Below, piece by piece: positions 1-13,400 of a DNA stretch of 64,000 nucleotides. The stretch comes from Pegea sp. RAD2-039 (lineage: Eukaryota; Chordata; Thaliacea; Salpida; Salpidae). The stretch is taken from the NCBI GenBank assembly GCA_034620365.1, contig JAQGEQ010000071.1, positions 3,534,001 to 3,598,000 on the forward strand. The letters are read 5' to 3'. The position numbers and the translations under genes are program-made. Position 1 is the stretch's first letter, and every line of letters starts with the position of its first letter. The notes below the pieces were generated by a model that was not told where the DNA came from, did no database searches, and worked only from the letters and a program-made list of their open reading frames with translations.

Positions 1-639
1 ATATCTTAGATCTGTTTGTAACAGAATAGAAAATGGATTTAAAGCTGCAGAGGAAAAATTTGTGATTGTTTAAAAAACTTTGAGAGCATATAGTTGAACT
101 AAGATCTAAGGATTAAAACTCAATAATAAATTCATTTTTTATAAAGAAAGAAAAAACAGGGCTTGATGCAAATAAGTCAAGAATGATAAAACCAAAGAGT
201 TAACTTCTGAATTAAATTGGACAAACATCTATACGCTTACGAGCAAAAAAAGCTTAATTACTTTAGAAAATAAAATCAACAACAAGAAGATTGTTTTTAA
301 ATGATTCTGTGCATAAAATTGTACTATTTGCGAATCTACTAATAAAAAACAGAGTTAATATGACATGGCAGCGATAATTAAAAACATGTTGGTGGAAAAT
401 TAAGCCAGGAAAAGGCTTACCCGGGATTCCTCTCTCTACGTCAACAAGGTTATGCAATGGAATAGAAGGACTGATGCAGCTACGTTCGGCTGGCATCGCA
501 AGAGCTTATAGAACGACTCTGAATACAGTGATGGGCTACTTACGAGGCTTCAACTCCAGATTTAAGCTCGGAGTTTTGTGTCTCCTAGAATTGTTGTCAT
601 TAACCAGACTCACAGGGCCTTTTATCCGGGTTTTTATGA

Positions 640-738
640 ACTTTTCTTTGGCGCCAGTATGTGTCCACCTGGGCTCAAACCCGAACCTCCCGCTTAGTAG
701 GTGGGTATGGCAACCGCTCCACCAAGCATGTGGATAGC
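640..738 (-). repeat. tRNA-like relic, possibly the head of a SINE
   Basis: Read on the minus strand, there is an A-box-like TGGTGGAGCGG and, about 40 bases on, a B-box-like GGTTTGAGCCC with one mismatch to the consensus. Between them is an arm with a 7-base loop CTACTAA flanked by CCCAC and GCGGG, as in an anticodon arm. The acceptor stem does not pair properly, so this is not a sound tRNA gene. It is GC-rich inside AT-rich DNA. A degenerate tRNA or a tRNA-derived SINE fits best. No second copy was seen in the window. Confidence 0.4.
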
Positions 739-959
739 TTTGTTTTTAGAATAGTATAATAAAGTTTACTAAAAATATTTTTTTATTTCGTTATACCATA
801 AAAGGAATCGAACTTCATAGATCTAAAACTCTAGCATGGCTACTGCATTTGTAAAATCTTCTAAAATATCCGTTACCACCGAATACTACACCAATTTTTT
901 TAACTTTTGAGAAGCTAGTTAGTCAAATTATTTGTTCAGAATTGCTTCAATAACTTCAT

Positions 960-1475
960 ACCAAATTCTCAAAACTTATTAAACAAGAAATATCAGGATA
1001 CTCTTGAAACTCTATAAAATCTACATCCATTATAAATTACAGTTCAACTCTTCCGTATTAGGTCTTCACCTTATAAGAGATATCACAAATCTTGAATCCG
1101 TCTAAAGATCATTCACTAGAAAAGCTTTCCTTAGATGTGGCATACCCTTTTTCCTCATACGAAGACTGATTCTAGAATCTAAATGTTAAATCCTTTCATT
1201 ATCGACGCCTATTTTTTGACCTTATACCACTATTTAAAATTGTTAATGAATTTTTTCCATCTTAACTTCTTAGAATACTCTAAAGATAGCAATCTCCCAT
1301 ACGTTCTCAGAGGCTCTTCAATATAAATTAAACCACTTAACAACTTTAATAACACCCTGCGGAGTAATATCGTTGCTAATTGGGTAACCAAGGTTTGGAA
1401 TTCCCTTCCTGATTCCATCACTACTGCAAAATCTTTTTGCATCTTTTAAAACTATTCTATTATTTAATCTAACAT
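960..1475 (+). mobile_element. Relic of the C-terminal end of a non-LTR retrotransposon ORF2
   Basis: In broken frames the plus strand reads FNSSV, then DITNLESVQRSFTR-like, FLRCG-P, YRRL-FDL and finally VWNSLPDSITT-like text. These are the usual landmarks of the region downstream of the reverse transcriptase in jockey/CR1/L2-type LINEs. The stretch near 1040-1230 aligns by eye with 21.66-21.85 kb, sharing GTTCAACTCTTCC and ATCGACGCCT. Several stops and frameshifts make it dead. Confidence 0.65.
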
Positions 1476-3398
1476 TTGTTATTCTCTCTCCCTGACTTAT
1501 TCATTTACGAACCATTTACTTCAATCATTTCTTAATGTAACTGGTAAAGAGTCAAATCATTGAAAGTACTTTGTTGCCGTCTTTCATTAATACATACTGA
1601 CAAATATGACTAACCAGGAAATATTTTCAAGTCAAAGAGCAAATAGATGGAAAGATTTGATTGTACATACAGTTCAAAAAGCAGCACAACTTTGAGTAGA
1701 CGCCAGAATAAAAGAAACCATCGTAATAAATCAACTGTCGGATTTTCACATATATTTGGTTGAAAATAACAAAGAAGATAACTGACATGTAGGTACGACT
1801 TCTACTTCAAAATCTTGCAATAATTTTAGAAAGAAATACAAAGATCTAATTGAAGATAAGCTACCAGCAAATGTTGAATGAATAATGATTTGGTTTGATT
1901 CACAAGTTAGTTGACATCTGAATCTTTTAGTTTTCTTCAAACATTATCTAGCAGCTTTTTATTTGAAAAATTTAATTTTCTTTTACATTAGAAACTGTGA
2001 TTAATTAAATATTGCATAAAACTCATATTCACATGAAATATCACCCAATCTAATGCCAAATCTTTCGGGCTTGAATGTAACCAAAAGTTATCAATTAGAT
2101 AATCTTTTAATTGCAAATTTCTCTTTTACTGTAAATTAATTTTGCTTCTTTTAGAGTTTCACATCCTTTTGAATCACTATCATAAGGACCCAATAAAATG
2201 TTTAGTGATGCAACTAAAGTATAAAAATTGTATTTCAGGTTAATTATAAGGAAACACTGAGATTTTATAATAAAACTTTCATAACTCTGATTTGTAATTT
2301 TATTGTCGTTGGTGAATCTAATAAAAAGTAAAGTGTTCATCTTGACTTGTGGAAACTTATAGGATGAATAAAAGAATCTATCTGGTTAAGATTTTAGTTA
2401 CTTAATTGCCTCATAAATGTAGTCACATTATTTACTTGAAACTTTGCTTATAAGCAAGTTCTGCTAACTATGTCAACTGATTGAAACTGTGGATGTGAAA
2501 AATGTAGAATAATCTAAAATCTGTTTCAAAATAATTAGGTTAAGAGAGTGGCTTTCATTTTTTATGAGTGGATTTCTAGATGATTAAATTTGAATATAAT
2601 TTTTCACCGTAAAAAAACAGTGTTGTATTTCAAAAAAATTATTTTTAAGGTTTGATTTGAACATTCCAAAGTAGAAAAAAAATAATCGGAGAAATAAACC
2701 GTTTATATTTTCCTTTATCACTATTTAAGTAACTTGTACCTTTCAAATTTGTGACGACAGAGAAAAAAACCCTCTAATATCATTCAACTGCTATTAGTAT
2801 TGTTTCGTAACCCATAATTGATTTTTAAATAAAAGTTTTTTAAAAAATTACTTGGAAATTTTGTTTTAGTTATTACAGATTAACAAAGTTGATTATACAG
2901 AAAATTCTCTAGATAATTTCTTAACAAATAAAAGAAATAAATATTAACATTAATAAAACTCTATTGAAAAGGTTTTCATAAAAATTAGTTGTTTGATGTA
3001 ATTTTAAGCTATACAAATATTCTAATACTGAAAGAGTTATCAAATTTCATTTAAAAGTTCGTGAGTGGCTCATGAAACATTTTTTCTTTAGAATAAATTA
3101 AAGTTTATTGAATATTATCACTGGATATATTCTAATGCTAACTCTAATTATTCATATTGCTTTTTGAACTTTATTTTTTGATAACAAATCTTTCATTTAT
3201 CAACAAAATAGTTGACGAAACTGCCTTAGTGATTATTTTGAAGATTTGATCAATAAACCTTCATGTATTGGTTTTATGAATGATTGAGCTCCAATTATTA
3301 CTTTCAATTTTTGGTAATTTCTTACTTGTAGCTTCGAAACATTTTCAAACGTCATCTGTTTGTAATATCAAAAAAAAAATTACGTAGATAAGCTTCAA

Positions 3399-3506
3399 GT
3401 GACGTCACTTGGTGAGAAACTCAAGATGGATATGTTCTTTATTAAAAGCAGACGTTTTTCAACTTTACTTCTTCTTTTGACCTTCAAGGCAAATCATGAC
3501 GTCATA
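3399..3506. promoter_or_regulatory. Two CRE-type palindromes upstream of the receptor gene
   Basis: AGTGACGTCACT near 3399 and ATGACGTCAT near 3497 are full CREB/ATF-type sites about 100 bases apart and about 740-840 bases upstream of the receptor ATG. The motif is so abundant elsewhere in this window that a role in this promoter is only a possibility. Confidence 0.3.
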
Positions 3507-4239
3507 CATTTGCGTTTTTGGTTGATGTATAGTTTAATCGAAAGAAAAAAAAGGAAATAAATAACGTATTAAAAACAGATTAAGTTCTTGTTCATATTAC
3601 AAAAAAAGCTTTGTGAATTAATTTCACGTGACTCAGTTGTGATTGAACACCACTGATTTCTTTGAATGAGTTAATTAATTTTTTTAATGTTGTGCTTCAG
3701 TAGCAACAAAGAGCTCCGAGAAACATGAAGCTTGAACTTGTTGAAAGTTTAATGTTAGTGTATTTGCTAACTCTTTTGTCAAATCTTTAACCTCGATTTC
3801 TCTGTTTGCATTTACCAACTTACAAAACCTATCATCTGATGTCCACTAGCGGAGCTATAACGCTCACTTTGTGATCTTATCAAAATGAAGTAACATTGTA
3901 AAATGATTTTAGAGAACAGCAATAGAACACCCAGTCAACAGTAGACCTGAATATCAAAGTTTCTCAAAACTTTAGTTTTGATGAAGTTGAAAAAAAGTTT
4001 TCTATCTGTGATTAGGTATTTCAGAGAGACTTTTTTTTAAGAGAGCAAATTTATTAGTTAATAGAAAGATGCTTAAAGACTCAATTGTTGAGAAGAGTCA
4101 AAATTATGAGCAAAAATGTTAACCAGGTTGAAAATGTTGTCTTTAGATTTCACTTCTAATGTTTACTTTTAGTTTTATTTTTTGCAGAATTCTTTTTGTT
4201 AATTATTAATTATTTTATTAATCAAATTTTCCATCACTC

Positions 4240-7200
4240 ATGAATAGACCAGACAATGTTTCATCTACTGACAATTATGTGGTCGACGACCCAATGATGA
4301 CGTCACCATATAGTCCTATGACAACCACACGTTATTCACCAGGACTTTCACAAAACTGGTTCCCTCAAAACCCCAATTGTCCTAATCATACAATCGGGGT
4401 CGCTTATAGTAGCGCATACGCAGAACCTTCGTTTGATGGAAATATGCGATGTGTTCAATGCTTTCTCGATTCCACTATCCACCAGTCTATCAACGTATGT
4501 CAACCACATCAACCAACTTACTTTGAGGATGCGCAAAGTCAATCTTTCATTGATCAATCCTTGTTCACTCATCTTCCTCCGCATAATGATCATTGGTACC
4601 CATATGCTAACATCGATAATAGTACACTGACCACACCTTTGACACACCCCTTCAGTGAAACAGCAGTAATGACCGGGAAAGCAGAACAGCTCTTTTCTAC
4701 TGAAGAGTGTTTACAGACACAAAATCAAGATCCTAAACAAAAATTAAAGAAATTATCGGTAAACCCGACTTTTTGAATTTAGCTTTTTTTAACTTGTATT
4801 TGATTTATTTTTTTATTTTTTTTACTAACTAATCTAAAATAAGCTAGTAGTAAGACTTAAACCAAGAAGTAAAATATATAAAATTAGTTTATAAATTAAA
4901 CTAAATCATAACTTATTGTGTTTTTGAAAACATTAGTTTGTTAATATTTTGACTTGAATCCTCTGTTTCAATTTACAAGTTTATTTAGGAATTTGCTTTC
5001 TTGTGGTCATTGAATTTACAACATTCGACAATTTTTCAAATTCTAAATGCTTTCAAAAGTCAATAGCTAGCTTAATTATGAATTTTCATTTGAATCACAT
5101 GCCACAACTGTTAATTAATTTCTTAAAAAAATTATAAGATAAACTTTTAAATCTATGAAAGTCTATATTTGTGTTAAATAATACTTCAACTTTATATTTT
5201 TATAACATTTACTTAATAACATGACAACTTTTATACAATAGTAAACTACTTAAACTAATAAAAATATGCTATCAAAAGCGCTTAAAAGTTAAACCTTTAT
5301 TTACTTAGTTCAAACCCTATACCATAGGGACTACCTTGATTAATATTAATTAGAAAACAAATATGAATTTTGATTCTTTAAATTAGACAAGAAAAAGAAA
5401 ATTAGATGATGTTTGCCAAGTTTGCGGAGATAATGCTTCAGGATATCATTACAATGCTCTCACGTGCGAAGGTTGTAAAGGATTTTTCAGACGATCAATA
5501 AACAGAACTCATGTTCTGGAGAAGTACGATTTTGTCGAATGATTTTTATCTTTTATAAAACATTCTTAATAACTTATTTATGTTTCTTTAAAATATGATA
5601 TTGGTAACTTTTGTATCGATCATTAAATCTATGATTATAAATCCTAAAATTCAAATTTTATGATTTCTTAGTTGATTTGTTCTATAAACTTTATAAAAGT
5701 TTGATTGAAATAACATCAACAATTTCAGTTTTTGAAATGGTTTAGTAAAGTGTAGTACAAAGACCTATGTTTTCAGGAACATATACTGAAATATTTAAAC
5801 AGATAGGTGGTTTATTCTGCGTAGTTACACATTATTTGTTTTTATAAGGTAATATTAGAAGTGTTTTTAAAGTCTTATTTGTTTATTGTTCCTTATTTAA
5901 AATTATCCAAAGTTAGAACTTTTACCAAAAAAGTTGTAACAATTTAATTTTGAAGATAAAGGTTGAACTTAGAACATAAGTTTATTGGTTTATGAAAATA
6001 TGTGCTATAAAATTACAAAAAAAATGTTTTAAATGACTTAACTGGCTGAATAAAAAATAAAATTGTAAAAGTATATTTTATAAAAGATCAAATATTTTTT
6101 TCTTCAAACAAACAAGTATAACTTGAACGATATAGTAAAAATGGTTTAAACGTTTTACAAGTTTCATTTTAAAATCAATAAAACTTGAAGTTTAAAAAAT
6201 ATTTTGAATTTTAATAAATTTTTCTTTTATTTTTAATAGTTATATTAGAACTAACTGTTTCCTAGTTTTCATGTACCAATAAAGTAAACAAATTAAGTAG
6301 GAGTATTTTATGGTTTTATCGTTAAATATACCTAAAATGTAGTTGTTCATACAAATCAATTGTTAGCTTCAACATAAGAGCAATTTTAGACGAATACATG
6401 AGGTTACTAAATACTCAGCACAAACCTTGAAATGCAACAAACCAGTCTAAACTGGTTCCTTTTAAATACAGCTTTTTAAAAGAACAATTATTAAATTTAT
6501 TATTTCTTTTAAATGATTTTTTGTAGAACTCTTTCAATAATATTTACTTCAGTTTACAAAAAATCAATTTGGAATAGTAACCTCTTATCGATTTAGTAAA
6601 TTTATCAACTATTTTACATTTAGCTTTACCAACAATTACAAAAACAAATGTTTACTTTACCTAGCTGTTGTCATTTTGTACACTTTTCTGCGTTTGTAAG
6701 TTTAAGACTTTTTCTACCAAGTACAAGATCAAATAGTAAATGATATAAGATGAATATAAGTTGTCATATAAAGGTGCAAGCAAGGAGGAACATGCATCAT
6801 GGACACGTACACTAGAAGAAAGTGCCCCGAATGCAGAATGAAAAAGTGTAGAGCAGTTGGAATGTTAGAAGAGTGTGAGTTTTTTTGAAGTTTTAGCTCT
6901 ACTTACAACCATTCTAAAACTAATTTAGATAAAATAATTTATTTAATTGAAGCTGTGTTTAATAAGTTTAACAGTTTTAGTTGTCTTAAAATATGTTATA
7001 AAATATCATTAGTCAAGTTGAACGTTTTGAAACTTAGCACAAAGTCTTATTTCTATAAAAATATATATCTGAATAATTCAAAAGCTTTATAAACAGCTCA
7101 TTAAATGATAGAACATAAAAATTCCTTTAAATTAATGGGTTGCTTAAAGTTTATCAACTGTATGTGTAAAAGCAAAACTAAATACTAAAATCTGAATCTA

Positions 7201-9550
7201 GTATTTAAGAACCTAATTTAACTATTAGTTCACCAAATTGTACATTAGATTAAAAATTAATTTCTCAAAAATTTTTGCCAAAAATTCATTTTAAAATTTT
7301 ATAAATATTTTGTTTCAGGTTTACTGACAGAAATACAAATTAGATCGAAACGAAAAAGCAACAAACGAAGAATTGATCCTGAAGAAATGATATGTGAGGT
7401 AATTAGTTAAAAATTCTTTTACTTCTGGAAACAGATGTAAGAGTTTTTATTCAATAATAATAGAAATATCAATCTAAAAGTTATTTTTGAATAAAATATC
7501 GATCCATCATAAAGATATTTGTCAAAAGTTATTTTCTCAATTCAATGATCTTCTTCAGGAAGTTCTTTCTCCTCAAGATGAAAAACAATTGACGTCTTAC
7601 ATTAAAAAAGCCTATCAAGATTACAGAGAAGACCCTGAAGTTATCAAAGGATGGGTGATTGCTCTTTATAAATCATTAAAAAATATTTCTAAATTAGTTT
7701 TGTCTCAGAAATATTATGTTGAAAAAGATTTTGACAACAAGAAGAAACCAAGAATTTGTGATATTACTACAGTTCATATACAAGCTCTTGTAAAGTTTGT
7801 CAAGAAATTGCCAGGTTAAATGACTTCATAAGGATCTAATTCCTAACTTTTAGATTACTTGTAATTGTAACCATGGAATTTATATGTTTAGTAACTTGTT
7901 ACAAGATTGTACCAGTAAAGTACAAATATAACTTATTGAATCTAATAAGACTCAAGTTGTTTTTCTTCGTCCCTTGATTTAGAAACTTCTAGTTTAACTG
8001 AAACAACTTTTCTTCTGCAATTAGACTTATTACAAGAATCTATTTTAATATAAAATAATCTTGCATCTTTTTCTCGACCAATTTAATGTACCAGTTTATT
8101 TATAATGATTACATCTACAAATATTATGTTGTTACTTTTTAGGCTTTTCAAAGCTAACATGCGAAGATCAGATAGCTTTGGTAAAGGGAAGTTGTGTTGG
8201 GGTGTTTCTCCTGAGAAGCTCTTGCAACTGCCATTTAAGGAAAGTCCAACTGATACCAGAACAAGTTTCTAAATATGGAGGTGTGATAAACCTAAGTTAT
8301 TTTCTACAAACACTTTATTACACTTGTTGTGGTAATGATCGATGAAGCATACTTCATACACCTCACCCAAGAATGTTTCATAACATTTATTTTACCTGAA
8401 ATTTTATTTTGATTAATGCATTTTTATTTTAGTGTATGAATATCGTTTCTACACAGAATTTGATCTTAGTTTGTTATTTAACGTCTAATTTAATATTTGA
8501 AAACTATAACTCAAAAAATATTTTCAGGGTCAGCTTTTTTACTATTTTTGATATTAAACAAAAATAAACGTTAAACAGATTTTACTAACAACTAATTAAG
8601 CAGGGTCAATTTTGTTTGTTTGATTCAAACCTTAGTAATTAGTTAGTGGTTTTAAAACAATAATTTTCTGTATCTTTTATCTTTTGTTTACTGAAATTTT
8701 ATTATTCTTAGATAGTTCGAAATATATTAACGAGTCTACCAGTAATTAATGATAGAAAACTAAAATTAGTTCTTTCAAATCATAAGCTTTTATGTAAACT
8801 TGTAATAATCGTTGATTAACTTATTGCTGTTTGGTTTATCATTTTAGTTCAAAGGTGTAAAACAGAATTAAATTGAAATAATATTAATTAAACAATTAAT
8901 AATAGAATTGTATAAATTCAAATACTTTATTCTTCTATTTAGGAGTCGATAAAAAAAGCGTCCAGATGGTTTTGGATTTCTGTGCTAAAATGAAATCTAC
9001 TGGAATTGATGAAACTGAGTATGGAATACTAACCGCGGTGATACTGTTTGATTCAGGTAAAAACATTTCTATTTCTAATAAATATACTTAAGAGAAAAGA
9101 AATATTTCAAATCTTTCTAAACTTTCTTCAAAGTTATCTGTGATATAAAACTATTTTCTTCTAGACCTATTTGTTATCTTTAGTGACATAGCGGTGTGTA
9201 GTTCTCCTAACCAATACCTTCTCATAAATTGTTTTGAAATAATTTCAAAAATAGAGACCAGTCTCTAATTGAGAGGCATTCTTAAAAAACTAGTTGTAAT
9301 CATTAATTGTTTATTTTTAGACTACAAATATGTTCAAAACAAGAAAAAGATAGATTCGTATCGGGAGGTTTATCTTTGTGCTCTCAGCAATTACACTTTT
9401 GAACGACAAAAAAGTAAACCAAACCTTTTAGCTAAAATTCTGAACATGGTCACTAATATTCAATCAATTTACCCTAAAAACTCTTTTCTGTCGTTTTGGA
9501 AAGAAGGTGAAGGACTATCACCTCTTTTGATGGAGATTTTCAAAGACTAG
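4240..9550 (+). CDS. NR1H4: FXR-like nuclear receptor (NR1H family), 8 exons
   Basis: Ligand-controlled transcription factor of the EcR/LXR/FXR group. Exons: 4240-4758, 5387-5523, 6774-6874, 7319-7398, 7481-7814, 8143-8280, 8943-9056 and 9321-9550. All phases close, giving about 550 residues. The first 173 residues are an unrecognised A/B region. The DNA-binding domain starts [20 protein letters not shown] and has the P-box CEGCKG. The second finger reads [23 protein letters not shown], and the junction rebuilds the KCK codons across intron 2. LLTEIQ follows the fingers, as in vertebrate FXR. The ligand domain has [10 protein letters not shown]...EDQIALVKG and ends [11 protein letters not shown], an intact AF-2 helix. 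No stop or frameshift was seen. The start is the first ATG of the open frame. FXR is the best match; an LXR-like role is the alternative. Confidence 0.9.
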
Positions 9551-10480
9551 TTGATTCATACTGAAGAATTTCAAAGTTTGAGAAAACTCAAAATGCCAAG
9601 ATTACAAAATTCTTTAGTTTGTTAGTAACACAACTTACTGCGTTTAAATATTGATCATATGCAAATTTGCGGCGTTTTTGCATTTGAAGAGATTTATTTT
9701 ATCTTTGAGAACAATCTTGAAGAGTTTTATCAGCTTTTATTCGAAGCAAATATTTCACCAGTGTTTTTTGTGCCTTGCAAACTTTGTGTCTGATCACGTG
9801 ACCAATTTATTTATTTTTGCTTTTTTTATACTCTATATCAACACCATGTGGTGACTTATGTGCAAATTTATCTATTGATTTTACCAATTTGTATTTTAAA
9901 TGAAACAATCGACAAAACATTAGGTAGAATTCTTTATGATGAGGTTACATAGTCTTTAGTGGTTGCATCTCTAGAATATTTTCTCAAATTTATTGAGTCA
10001 AGTTTTATAAAACTTTTCAATCCTAAATTTTTAGAAATATTTAAAAGCAAGAAAAAAAATTATTATTTAAAAAAATTACATCTAAAATTCTGAAAGAAAA
10101 TTATTAATTAAAAGTTCTACAATTCAATCTTTGGTTTAAATAATCAAATTTGTTTATCTCTGGTTTAAATTCTACAAATTAAAATGGAAACATGAAAAAT
10201 AGTTTTAAACTTTTTCTGAATTTAATGATTTTTTTACAAAAATGAAATTTCATAGAATTTATTTTTGATGAATTACAGTTAAAAATTACCAGCAAAATAT
10301 GTTGCTGAAAGACGAAACAGAAAAATCACAGAAAGTAACGAGAAACAAATTTGTTAAAATTTCTAAACAATTTAAATCTATTTTAACTTTAAACCAGAAA
10401 CGAGTATTAAAACGATTTGTTGGATTGTAAGCCGCATATATGTTTACAAAAGCAACTAGGATGAAGTGATACATGGAAGA
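9551..10480. other. Spacer between convergent genes
   Basis: AT-rich DNA between the tail of the receptor gene (+) and the tail of the EF-hand gene (-). It holds one CACGTGAC box near 9787. Short open frames have no recognisable content. Nothing else seen. Confidence 0.6.
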
Positions 10481-13400
10481 TTATTTTAGGAAGACTCTTA
10501 GAAAATCATCGTAAGAAATTTGTCCAGAAATATCCTGATCATAATAAGAGATCAGATTAAAAAAGTCCTCCTCAGCCAAAGTCATTGAATATTCATTCAT
10601 GATCTTAAAAATATGAATTGATCAGTGATGAAGATATAACTTGATCTTCTTACTTACTTTCCGGAATTCTTGAAGAGAGATAAAGCCGGTTCTTGCTCGG
10701 TCAATTTTGCGGAAAGTTCTTCTGATATCTTTCCAGCAACAAACCATTCTTTGCCGGAGCTTCAGCATGACGTCACGAAACTGCTGTGGTTGGTCCTCAA
10801 AGAATGGCTAGATCAAGATCAGATGAAAACAGGGTCTTTAGATAAAAACCACTAACTTTTAAAGGCTTTAATTTCGGACTTTCCTGATCATATGATTTCA
10901 AAGTTAGAAGGAAATATTTAATAAACTTTGGATATGCAAATTGGCCAGAATTTCCAGTGACGTCATATTTGGTGATTAGGGTGCGAGCCTCAGTTAAAGT
11001 CAGCTTGGCACCATAACCATCAATTATTTCTTTGATGTCAAAAGTTTCAGTCAAAAATTTCATTTTGATAAAAAGACGAATGAAAAATAAATTTAGAAAA
11101 ATTAAAAATCGTAAAAAAAATAGTAGGGTTTAAGAAATAGATACTGACCAATAAACTGATCAGATGGAATAGATCCTTTAGATTGGTCATCTAGGAGCTT
11201 ACACTTTTTTTGTATTCCTTTCCATTTCTTAAAAATGACATCTTTAATTTTATCTTCAATCTCTGACACTGAATCAGTTTTGACTTCAACTTGATTTTTA
11301 TCATCATCTACGTTTTCATCTTGTAAATCTTCATATGCTCTTCCCTCCTGTATGATTCATATTTTACTCTAACTAGTTTTTCTTAACTTTAAATCTAATT
11401 AGCCTGATAATTATACAATAATTTCATCATTAAAATAAATTTAATTTTGAATCTAGCTTTTTCAGGTTGAAAAGAACTTTTACATACACCAGTCATCAGT
11501 CTGCTAGCAGGAGTAATCATTCTAATTCTTGAAGAACAAGATTTTAAATCTTGTTGATCTTCACCAGAGCTATTTAGATGTTGAAGCTCTTCTTCATAAT
11601 CACTTGAATTATTTTCCTGTATATAAATAATTTTCTTTTTACTATCTAGCAATATAGAAGCTTGAAAGAAATCAGAAAGTCACACTGACTTTAAAATAAG
11701 TAGTTAGAATATTTACTAAAATTTTGGACCAAAGATTAGCAAAGAAATAAGGCTTACCATCATTAAAGTTGCTGACTTTGGAGTACCCACTCTACTAATA
11801 CAGCTGATATTGTATCTTTTAAAGAAATCAACGTAATCGACGTTGTTGAAAGTGTTTATTTTTTGTTTAGACCACAAAACATCAAACTGAAAAAAAGTTT
11901 AAGTTGCTTTTGTTTGTGCTTCACAGTTGAAAGTGTGAGAAATTTAGAAACTAGTATTTTTTCATTACAACAGATAAATGAAGATTATGACGTCACTATG
12001 GAAGATCATGATTATTTGCTGGTTTCATAGAAAAACTTTTTCTTTTCAATCATGAACAAATCAACTTCTAATTAAAGCTTATCCAAATAGAACAAACCTC
12101 ATCTTGAGTGAGTTTCCGGAAGTACTTCTCCACAGTTCGCCGGAAGTCAGTCTTCGAAACCACCCCCATTCCACCATAATCTATCTGTAGCATTTCACGT
12201 TGTATATCGCGACCGCTTGTTTCCATGACAACCAACAACTGATGCTCGAAATTTTTCTCCGAATCACTCATCACACTGATAGTAACGTTGGCAAAGTCTC
12301 GAAGAAAAGTAATCCAATTGATCATCTTCGCCACTTTTCCCTCCACCAGGTGCAGCTGCTGGACTAGAAACCGAAACTGTTTGTCGCTCAGCCGGATACA
12401 GATGGTGTCGATAACTCGTCGGAAGTCGGTAACGCTGATTAACTTCGATTTACTTCTATCAAATGCGCGAAACGTCTATACAACAAACAAATGAGATCAT
12501 CATTAGTTATGACGTCATATCAGCGGAAGTACCTTGGTCAAGGTGACCAGGTTATTCGTGACCACGTCCTTCAGCTTCTCTATAAGTCTCTGACCAGAAA
12601 GTTTTGAATAAAACTCTCCGAGAAGAGTCGGATCGGGATGTATGACGTCATGAGCTCTGACGTTGTGTTTCGAAGCTCTTCCGTCATCTATCGCTTGTAA
12701 GAAGTCTGAATAAGAAATCTTTGAGTGATCTTGAGGAAGATTTAAGTTCGTTAGGAACTTTTTAAACTGAAAAATTGATGAAGTTTATGAAGAGTTGCGG
12801 AAGATTAAGAGACGGACCTGCTCTGAGCTGAGGTAGAAGTTGAAGTTCTGAAGAAGGCGGCGGAAGTCGATGATTGTGACGAAACCATCTTTGTTTGTAT
12901 CTAAGGATCGGAACGCTTGATCAAAAGAAGAGTAGTTTTCACGAAGACGATCTCTAAGGAAGATCAGATTAAATCAGATGATCAATTGATCTTAGATGCA
13001 GACTTGATTGCTTGCTCCACTTGCTCAGCTGTCAGATTGTTTACTACGAATGAGATTTGATTGGATGCGAGTCCAGCGTGTCTTTGATGCTGCTCTTCTT
13101 TCAGAGTTTTGATTCGTTCTTCATTTTCTTCATGAATCTTTTGACTTGTTCCTTGAAGACCTTCAAACAGATAAATTAATTTGAAATATTTGAGATTTTT
13201 GTAAATTATTTTTGGAAATGTTTCTTTTAAACATCAACAAAAGTTGAAACTCGAAAATAAAACTACGAAAAATTACTTTTCTTTCTCTATCAGTTTAATT
13301 TGTTTTGAGATAGTTATAAGCCATAGTGTCAGAACAAAATAAGTAATAGAGTAATAAACAAATATAAAAATAAATTTTAACAAGAATTTAAGCATTGGCT

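Larger units (their letters stand above)
1..4239. other. Non-coding AT-rich flank upstream of the nuclear receptor
   Basis: No open reading frame here has the codon use or family resemblance of a real gene. It contains the tRNA-like relic near 0.7 kb and the LINE relic near 1.0-1.5 kb listed separately. Two CRE-type palindromes (near 3399 and 3497) and a CACGTG box (near 3623) lie within 900 bases of the receptor start. A pyrimidine tract ending in TTTTTGCAG near 4187 could be the acceptor of a 5' UTR intron. Confidence 0.6.

Noticed and set aside
474-737. 87-residue plus-strand frame
   Set aside because: It overlaps the tRNA-like relic and has no family resemblance.
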